A stretch of DNA of 57,972 bases, taken from assembly GCA_016209035.1 (NCBI GenBank), contig JACQWX010000101.1, positions 1-57,972 of the forward strand, given 5' to 3'. The notes beneath the pieces were generated by a model. It did not search any database and was not told the DNA's origin. It saw nothing but the letters and a program-made list of their open reading frames with translations. Position numbers and translations under genes: made by a program. Origin of the DNA: Elusimicrobiota bacterium. Lineage in GTDB: Bacteria; Elusimicrobiota; Elusimicrobia; UBA1565; UBA9628. Below, piece by piece: positions 53,194 to 57,972 of this stretch; positions within the stretch are counted from its first letter, which is position 1; each line of letters begins with the position of its first letter.

Positions 53194-54150
53194 GTGTCCG
53201 TCACCGTCGGCGACCTGCTGAAGGAGCAGAAAGAGGACCTCGAGCTCGAGCTCATCACGGGCGAGAAATCGCTCGGCCGCAAGATCCCGGGCGCGGACCT
53301 CAACCGCCCGGGCTTGGCCTTGAGCGGGTCGCTGGACCATTTCCGGCCGGAGCGCATCCAGATCATCGGCAACGGAGAGCAGTCGTTCTGCATGAAAGCG
53401 CCGCGGGCCGCGCTCCAGAAGGCGCTCGACGCCATGCTCTCCTTCACGACCCTGCCGTGCCTGATCCTCACGCACAACCTGCCTGCCCCGCCGGCGCTGG
53501 CGCAGGCCTGCCGGAAGAAGGGGGTGCCGCTCCTGCGCTCCCGGCTCGACACGGCGGCTTTAGTGGGGGACCTGAGCGCCTTCCTGGAGGACCGCCTCTC
53601 GCCCAGGACGGTCGTCCACGGGGTGTTGGTCGAGGTGTACGGCCTGGGCGTGCTCATCCAGGGAGAGGCTGGGATCGGCAAGTCGGAGTGCGCGCTGGAG
53701 CTGCTCAAGCGAGGCCACATCCTGGTGGCCGACGACGCCATCGAGGCGCAGCACCGCAGGGGCGGGGGACTCTCAGGCATCTGCCCGGAGCCGCTCAGGC
53801 ACTATATCGAGGTCCGGGGCCTGGGCATCATCGACGTGAAGCTCCTCTTCGGCGTGGGCGCCATCCTCGACCGCGTCCCTATCGAGCTGGCCATCCACCT
53901 CGAGCCGTGGAGCAGCCAGGCCAAAATGGACCGGAGCGGCCTGGAGACGCGCAGCACCGTCATCGTGGGGGTGCGCATCCCCCAGATCAAGATCGCGGTC
54001 AGCCCGGGCCGCAACCTCGCCATCCTCATCGAGGTGGCCGCCCTCAACCAGCGCCTGCGCAGCCAGGGCTACTTCGCCGCCGAGACGTTCAACCGGAGGC
54101 TCATCGAGAGGATGCGGTCCTCGCCGTGGGGCAAGAAGTCGGCTCCATGA
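53194..54150 (+). CDS. hprK: HPr kinase/phosphorylase
   Basis: The 318-residue enzyme phosphorylates Ser46 of HPr. Catalytic features are the conserved His before the P-loop (RTVVHGVLVEVYG), P-loop GEAGIGKSECALEL, and the signature IEVRGLGIIDVKLLFGVGAI. The N-terminal domain (about 1-125) has the usual fold of HprK. GTG 53194 begins one base after hpf. The substrate HPr with the KSVMG site is encoded at 57547. In Gram-negatives HprK commonly governs nitrogen or carbon PTS signalling; here a complete PTS lies beside it. Confidence 0.94.
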   Translation: MSVTVGDLLKEQKEDLELELITGEKSLGRKIPGADLNRPGLALSGSLDHFRPERIQIIGNGEQSFCMKAPRAALQKALDAMLSFTTLPCLILTHNLPAPPALAQACRKKGVPLLRSRLDTAALVGDLSAFLEDRLSPRTVVHGVLVEVYGLGVLIQGEAGIGKSECALELLKRGHILVADDAIEAQHRRGGGLSGICPEPLRHYIEVRGLGIIDVKLLFGVGAILDRVPIELAIHLEPWSSQAKMDRSGLETRSTVIVGVRIPQIKIAVSPGRNLAILIEVAALNQRLRSQGYFAAETFNRRLIERMRSSPWGKKSAP

Positions 54151-55034
54151 GTCCCTCGACGGGCCGGCGCGGCAGGGGACCGAGGGCCAAGTTCTTCATC
54201 GTCACCGGAGTCTCGGGCGCGGGCAAGAGCCAGGCCCTCAAGGCCTTCGAGGATCTCGGGTTCTTCTGCGTGGACAACCTGCCGATCTCGCTCTTGGACC
54301 GGTTCGCGGACCATGCGCTGCGGTCGGGCAGGTTCAGAAGGGTGGCCCTCGGGATGGACATCCGGGAGGGACGCTGGCTCGCGGGGCTGCCCGGCGTGCT
54401 CAAGCGGCTCAAGGAGAAGGGCATCGACCAAAGCGTCTTGTTCTTGGACGCCTCGGACGCGTGCGTGATCCAGCGATTCTCCGAGACCAGGCACCGGCAT
54501 CCCCTGGGCAAGAAGCTCTCCGAAGCGATCCGAGAGGAGCGCAGACGGCTCGTGCCGCTCAAGGCCCTGGCGGACAAGGTCATCGACACCTCGACCATGA
54601 CCCTGGGAGAGCTCAAGGAGAAGCTCTCCGAGTCCCTGCAGCTCACCCGGACCAGGGAGATGACGCTCTCGGTGGTGTCCTTCGGATACAAGTACGGCCT
54701 TCCCATGGACGCGGACATCGTCATGGACGTGCGGTTCCTTCCCAACCCCAACTACGAAGGCCGCTTGAGGAGGCTCTCCGGGCTGTTCCCGGCGGTCCAA
54801 CGGTTCATCCTGTCCGCCCCGAGCGCGCGGAAGTTCCTTGACGACTATCTGGATTTCATCCTCAAGCTCCTGCCGGCCTACGTGCGCGAGGGAAAATCCT
54901 ACCTGACCATCGCCGTGGGCTGTACGGGCGGGCGCCACCGCAGCGTCTTCGTCACGCAGCACCTGGCGAGGATGCTCGCGCGCAGCGGGCATCCGGTGCA
55001 GGAATTCCACAGGGATATTAACAGAATAGGATGA
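54147..55034 (+). CDS. rapZ: RapZ-like RNase adapter/nucleotide-binding protein
   Basis: The 295-residue protein has Walker A GVSGAGKSQALKAFEDLG, then FFCVDNLPISLL and SFGYKYGLPMDADIVMDVRFLPNP, then TIAVGCTGGRHRSV with the metabolite-binding segment. In Enterobacteria RapZ delivers GlmZ to RNase E; elsewhere it is a nucleotidase-like regulator of cell-wall precursor levels. It overlaps hprK by 4 bases. The hprK-rapZ-PTS order is common in proteobacteria and related diderms. Confidence 0.93.
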   Translation: MSPSTGRRGRGPRAKFFIVTGVSGAGKSQALKAFEDLGFFCVDNLPISLLDRFADHALRSGRFRRVALGMDIREGRWLAGLPGVLKRLKEKGIDQSVLFLDASDACVIQRFSETRHRHPLGKKLSEAIREERRRLVPLKALADKVIDTSTMTLGELKEKLSESLQLTRTREMTLSVVSFGYKYGLPMDADIVMDVRFLPNPNYEGRLRRLSGLFPAVQRFILSAPSARKFLDDYLDFILKLLPAYVREGKSYLTIAVGCTGGRHRSVFVTQHLARMLARSGHPVQEFHRDINRIG

Positions 55035-55035
55035 A

Positions 55036-55449
55036 GTGATCAACTTCGTCATCGTCACGCACGGCGAGTTCGGAGCCTACCTCGTGGAGGCCGCCGAAGC
55101 CATCGTCGGCAGGCAGGCGGGCGTCAGGGCGGTGTCGGTGTCCGCCCGACAGAGCCTGGCCGAGACGCGAGAGCGCCTGGAGCGGACCGCGGAGAGCCTC
55201 TCCGGCGCGGACGGGCTCATCGTGTTCACGGACATGCAGGCGGGCACGCCCGTCAATCTGGCCTTCCCGGTCGTCAAGGACCGGCCCAGGACGGAACTGG
55301 TGTGCGGGGTGAACCTGGCCATGCTGGTGACCGCCTTCAGCAACCGGGGCGCCCTGGGCCTGGCCGAGCTCCGTGAGAAGGTGCTGAAGAACGGCCGCAG
55401 CGCCGTCTGCGACTTCAGGCGGCTGGTGCTGGCGAGGTCGGAGCGTTGA
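55036..55449 (+). CDS. mannose-family PTS enzyme IIA
   Basis: The 137-residue protein begins VINFVIVTHGEFGAYLVEA (GTG start); the phospho-acceptor His lies in VTHGEFG. The fold is that of the IIA-Man/sorbose family with GADGLIVFTDMQAGTPVNLA. It takes the phosphoryl group from HPr to IIB. GTG 55036 lies one base after the rapZ stop. Confidence 0.9.
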   Translation: MINFVIVTHGEFGAYLVEAAEAIVGRQAGVRAVSVSARQSLAETRERLERTAESLSGADGLIVFTDMQAGTPVNLAFPVVKDRPRTELVCGVNLAMLVTAFSNRGALGLAELREKVLKNGRSAVCDFRRLVLARSER

Positions 55450-55937
55450 TGCCCATCGCCCTGGTCCGCATCGACGACCGGCTGATCCACGGGCAGACCG
55501 TGGAGGCCTGGATACCGCAGCTGAAAGCCTCCGAGGTAGCGGTCGTCTCGGACGCGGCCGCCGAAGACGAGACCCAGTCCCTGCTGATGAAGATCGCCCT
55601 GCCCGAGGGCGTGGCGCTCAAGGTCCTGCGCGTGGCCGAGGCCGCCGAATACCTCTCGTCGTGCGGCGCCAAGGCCCAGCGGGTCCTGGTGCTGGCGCCG
55701 GGGCCCCAGCAGGTCCTGGAACTGCTCGGCCGGGGGCTGCGGTTCGACAGCGTCAACGTGGGAGGGATGCACTACTCGGCGGGCAAGGTCCAACTCGGGA
55801 AGGCCATCTTCCTGAGCGAAGAGGACCGCTCGGCCCTCGTCGAGATCGGCAGGCGCGGGGTGCGGCTCGAGGGCCGTGCCGTGCCGGGGGAGCCGGAGGC
55901 TGACGTCCTGAAGCTCATCGGCGAGGTCCTGCGGTGA
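55449..55937 (+). CDS. mannose-family PTS enzyme IIB
   Basis: The 162-residue protein starts PIALVRIDDRLIHGQTVEAW, with His in the active-site motif DDRLIHGQ of IIB-Man/sorbose. It hands phosphate to the incoming sugar. The ATG at 55449 overlaps the IIA stop (TGATG). GPxxVLELLxRGLRFDSVNVGGMHYSAG-like features follow the family pattern. Confidence 0.92.
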   Translation: MPIALVRIDDRLIHGQTVEAWIPQLKASEVAVVSDAAAEDETQSLLMKIALPEGVALKVLRVAEAAEYLSSCGAKAQRVLVLAPGPQQVLELLGRGLRFDSVNVGGMHYSAGKVQLGKAIFLSEEDRSALVEIGRRGVRLEGRAVPGEPEADVLKLIGEVLR

Positions 55938-56563
55938 TCGGAGAGTCCGCGGGGATGCTGGCCGCCGGCGCCGCGGTCGTGGCGGCCGCGGAGCTCGATT
56001 CGACGCTGGCCCTCCAGCTCATGGTCTCCCGGCCGATCGTGCTCGGACCCCTTTTGGGGCTGGGAATGGGGAATGCCCTGATGGGGGCGTTCGTCGGGTT
56101 GATCGTCGAACTCTACAGCCACGACAAGATACCGATCGGAGGGCTCATCCCCGCTAACGCGGCGGTGTCAGCGGGAGCGGGGCTCCTCCTGGCGCTGGGG
56201 CCGGGGGCGGTGGGCCTTCCGGTCGCCGTGCCAGCGGGGCTCTTCCTTGGGTGGCTGCATGAGCGATTGGTCGACTCTCCGCTGCGGCGCAGGCGCGGCC
56301 GCCTGGCGCACTCCACGGCCGAGGCCCTGGCCCGCGGGGTTGACGCGCCGCTGGGACGGATGATCGCCCAGGAGCTTGCCCTGCAGTTCGTGGCGACCTG
56401 GGCGCTGCTGATCGCGGCGCTGGTCGTGCTCAAGCCCCTGGGGATGCGGACCTGGGCGGTCCTGTCTCCCACCGCGCTCGGCACGGGGCTGTGGTTCGCG
56501 GCGCTGGCGGCGCCGTGGTTCGGCATGGGGATGCTGGCCCATAGCCTGAGGCTGAACCGATGA
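55934..56563 (+). CDS. mannose-family PTS enzyme IIC
   Basis: The 209-residue membrane protein has about six hydrophobic segments and a family-like core: ELDSTLALQLMVSRPIVLGPL and HDKIPIGGLIPANAAVS. It is shorter than the usual 250 or so. The GTG start at 55934 overlaps the end of IIB by 4 bases. IIC forms the transport channel with IID. Confidence 0.85.
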   Translation: MIGESAGMLAAGAAVVAAAELDSTLALQLMVSRPIVLGPLLGLGMGNALMGAFVGLIVELYSHDKIPIGGLIPANAAVSAGAGLLLALGPGAVGLPVAVPAGLFLGWLHERLVDSPLRRRRGRLAHSTAEALARGVDAPLGRMIAQELALQFVATWALLIAALVVLKPLGMRTWAVLSPTALGTGLWFAALAAPWFGMGMLAHSLRLNR

Positions 56564-56575
56564 CCGAGCACGGGT

Positions 56576-56592
56576 ACCCGCCGCAGGCGGGT
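56576..56592. repeat. short hairpin between IIC and IID genes
   Basis: ACCCGCC with its complement around GCA, in the only gap of the PTS operon that exceeds 10 bases. It may be an mRNA processing or translation signal. It has no T-run. Confidence 0.4.
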
Positions 56593-56630
56593 GTGCGAGG
56601 AAATGGTCGGAGCCCGGAAGGGCGGAAACC

Positions 56631-57419
56631 ATGACCGCAAGGATGAGGTGGCGGCTGTTCGTACGCTCCTTCTTCATCCAGGCCCTTTGGAGCTTCGAGA
56701 ACATGCAGGGCCTGGGGTTCGGCTTCTGCATGGGACCGTGGCTCCGGGAACGCTGCGGCGCGTCTCCTCCGGAGACGCGCCGGGCGCTGGCGCGGCACTG
56801 CGAGTACTTCAACACCCAGCCCTACATGGCGGGGCTCGCGATCGGCATGGCGTGCGCCCTGGAGGAACGGGTGTCCGCATCCGCGGCCGAGGACCGGCCG
56901 GCGCTGGAGAGGAAGCTCAGGTCCCTGAAATCGTGCGCCGCCGGCGCGCTGGCCGCGATCGGGGATTCCTTCTTCTGGGGCGCCTGGCGGCCGTTCTGCA
57001 CGGTCCTGGCGCTCGCGATCGGGATGACGACGGTGACCTGCGGGGCGCCGCCCTGGACGGTCGCCGTCGCGGCCGCGGGAGGCTACGTCCTCGTCTTCAA
57101 CACGCCGGTCCTGATCCTGCGGTGGAGGGGCGTCGGGCTGGGCTACCGGTGGCAGGATCGCTTCGCGGCCGAGCTCGGGCGCTTCCCGTGGCAGAAGAGC
57201 GTCAAGGCGGCGCGGCTGGCGGGGACGGGGCTCGCCGCCGGATGCGCGCTCGTGGGACTTTTCACTATAATGACCGGAGCGCCCGGCCGGGGCGCCGCAG
57301 CGGCCGCCGCGCTCGCCGCGGGGTGGGCCGCGAGGGCGTACGGCCTCACCTCGCGGAGGCTCTATGCGGCGGTATGGCTGATCGGAACGGCGGCTGCTGT
57401 GGTGGGATTTAGATGGTGA
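56631..57419 (+). CDS. mannose-family PTS enzyme IID
   Basis: The 262-residue membrane protein begins with LFVRSFFIQALWSFENMQGLGF, the IID signature, followed by ETRRALARHCEYFNTQPYMAG, the conserved cytoplasmic part, and about three C-terminal helices. The ATG at 56631 has GGCGGAAA just upstream. It completes the IIA-IIB-IIC-IID set. The sugar cannot be told from sequence. Confidence 0.9.
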   Translation: MTARMRWRLFVRSFFIQALWSFENMQGLGFGFCMGPWLRERCGASPPETRRALARHCEYFNTQPYMAGLAIGMACALEERVSASAAEDRPALERKLRSLKSCAAGALAAIGDSFFWGAWRPFCTVLALAIGMTTVTCGAPPWTVAVAAAGGYVLVFNTPVLILRWRGVGLGYRWQDRFAAELGRFPWQKSVKAARLAGTGLAAGCALVGLFTIMTGAPGRGAAAAAALAAGWAARAYGLTSRRLYAAVWLIGTAAAVVGFRW

Positions 57420-57447
57420 AACGGCGCTCCGCCCCCACGACTGCGCG

Positions 57448-57512
57448 CCCCTGGCCTAAGGGAGAGCGGTGCCAGGGGCCGTGCGATAAGGAGAACATCC
57501 ATTCGCACGGCC
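57448..57512 (+). promoter_or_regulatory. two consecutive hairpins in the HPr leader
   Basis: CCCCTGGC (57448-57455) pairs with GCCAGGGG (57471-57478), and GGCCGTGCG (57477-57485) pairs with CGCACGGCC (57504-57512). The shared bases at 57477-57478 make the two stems mutually exclusive in part, the geometry of an attenuator or a thermosensor. The region lies between the IID stop and the HPr start. Confidence 0.35.
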
Positions 57513-57546
57513 TCCCCGCGGGAGTGAGGTCCCCGGCTTGCGGCCC

Positions 57547-57813
57547 ATGGTGACGAAGACCATGGCGGTCAGCACGAGGCTCGGGCTGCACGCCAGGCCC
57601 GCCGCGCTCTTCGTGCAGGAAGCGAGCCGCTTCAAGAGCAAGATCGTCGTCTCGAAGGGGAAGACCGAGGTGAACGGCAAGAGCGTGATGGGCATCATGC
57701 TCCTGGCCGCGGAGCACGGAGCGAGAGTGACCATCTCGGTCTCGGGCCCGGATGAGGCCGAGGCGTTGAAGGCGTTGGAGGGGTTGTTCCACAGGAAGTT
57801 TGATGAAGAATGA
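57547..57813 (+). CDS. ptsH: phosphocarrier protein HPr
   Basis: The 88-residue carrier has the phospho-His in STRLGLHARPAALFV and the regulatory Ser in VNGKSVMGIMLLAAEHG. The Ser46-like site is what HprK modifies. ATG 57547 is the natural start; the open frame extends a few codons earlier to a TTG. It lies 127 bases after IID. Confidence 0.92.
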   Translation: MVTKTMAVSTRLGLHARPAALFVQEASRFKSKIVVSKGKTEVNGKSVMGIMLLAAEHGARVTISVSGPDEAEALKALEGLFHRKFDEE

Positions 57814-57825
57814 GGCAAGTAGCGC

Positions 57826-57972
57826 ATGATCGTCATCAAAGGCGTGGCGGCGAGCCCCGGCATCTCGATCGGGAGAGCCTATGTCCTCGAGGACGAGGAG
57901 ATCGTCATCACGCGCGTCGATATCCCCCGCGAGCGCCTCCGTTTCGAGGTGAATCGCTTCAAGTCGGCGCTC
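57826..57972 (+). CDS. ptsI: PTS enzyme I, N-terminal fragment (runs off the window)
   Basis: The 49 residues visible (MIVIKGVAASPGISIGRAYV, then EVNRFKSAL) are the start of enzyme I, which takes phosphate from PEP to HPr. ATG 57826 is 12 bases after the HPr stop; GAGGCAAG nearby may be its ribosome site. The 3' end is outside the window. Confidence 0.85.
   Translation, partial: MIVIKGVAASPGISIGRAYVLEDEEIVITRVDIPRERLRFEVNRFKSAL

Noticed and set aside
57257-57270. TATAAT followed by ATG inside the PTS IID gene
   Set aside because: It lies within a membrane segment codon run; the short downstream frame is the same IID frame and needs no separate promoter.

Overview
The window is about 58 kb of GC-rich bacterial chromosome from a diderm: it has a phosphate-selective porin, Sec signal peptides, HprK with RapZ, and a membrane LysM protein. 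The mix of genes fits an Elusimicrobiota-like lineage, but that placement is inference from gene content and no rRNA gene is present to test it. Reading frames run end to end with short overlaps (ATGA, GTGA), and several isolated genes have a -10-like box only 5-9 bases before the start codon, suggesting leaderless mRNAs.

Layout. 1-1.9 kb: an HTH fragment, a decayed ISKra4-type transposase and a periplasmic Spy/CpxP-like protein. 1.97-10.2 kb: a B12-binding radical SAM protein, an amidase, a CAU tRNA, an RNase H-like protein without its first motif, a SLOG/YpsA-like protein, secreted and TPR proteins, and TatD. 10.2-15.6 kb: a shortened FGE-like protein, secreted proteins including a HAD-fold pseudoenzyme, then a polyamine-type operon (deoxyhypusine-synthase-like, agmatinase-like, acetylpolyamine deacetylase-like). 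15.6-20.8 kb: a cNMP-binding protein, a LAGLIDADG-like protein, parAB, a secreted protein, and an aspartate-semialdehyde dehydrogenase gene whose 5' end is disrupted.

20.8-26.87 kb is the most unusual part. A five-gene chaperone cassette (Hsp70 with a built-in zinc ribbon, a zinc-ribbon/TM/LysM protein, a TPR protein, a J-like protein without HPD, and a GrpE-like protein) sits between two perfect 30-bp direct repeats, one of which is the 3' end of asd.

26.9-34.3 kb is a phosphate block: two Pit permeases, a DUF47 PhoU-like protein, an OprP-type porin, and a PhoR/PhoB-type pair, interrupted by a two-gene ArsR-HATPase/STAS-like module. 34.3-36.6 kb: an AAA ATPase with phased promoter repeats and an HD hydrolase. 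36.6-52.4 kb is the replication neighbourhood on the minus strand: serS, gyrA, a type I restriction-modification island whose R subunit has collapsed, a toxin-antitoxin pair, an AlbA_2/Schlafen-like protein coupled to gyrB, gyrB, dciA-like, dnaN and dnaA. The dnaA upstream region, with two DnaA boxes, is the likely origin.

52.67-57.97 kb, on the plus strand away from the origin: hpf, hprK, rapZ, mannose-family PTS IIA, IIB, IIC and IID, HPr and the start of enzyme I. Together these form a carbon-signalling and sugar phosphotransferase operon in which HprK can act on the HPr encoded downstream.
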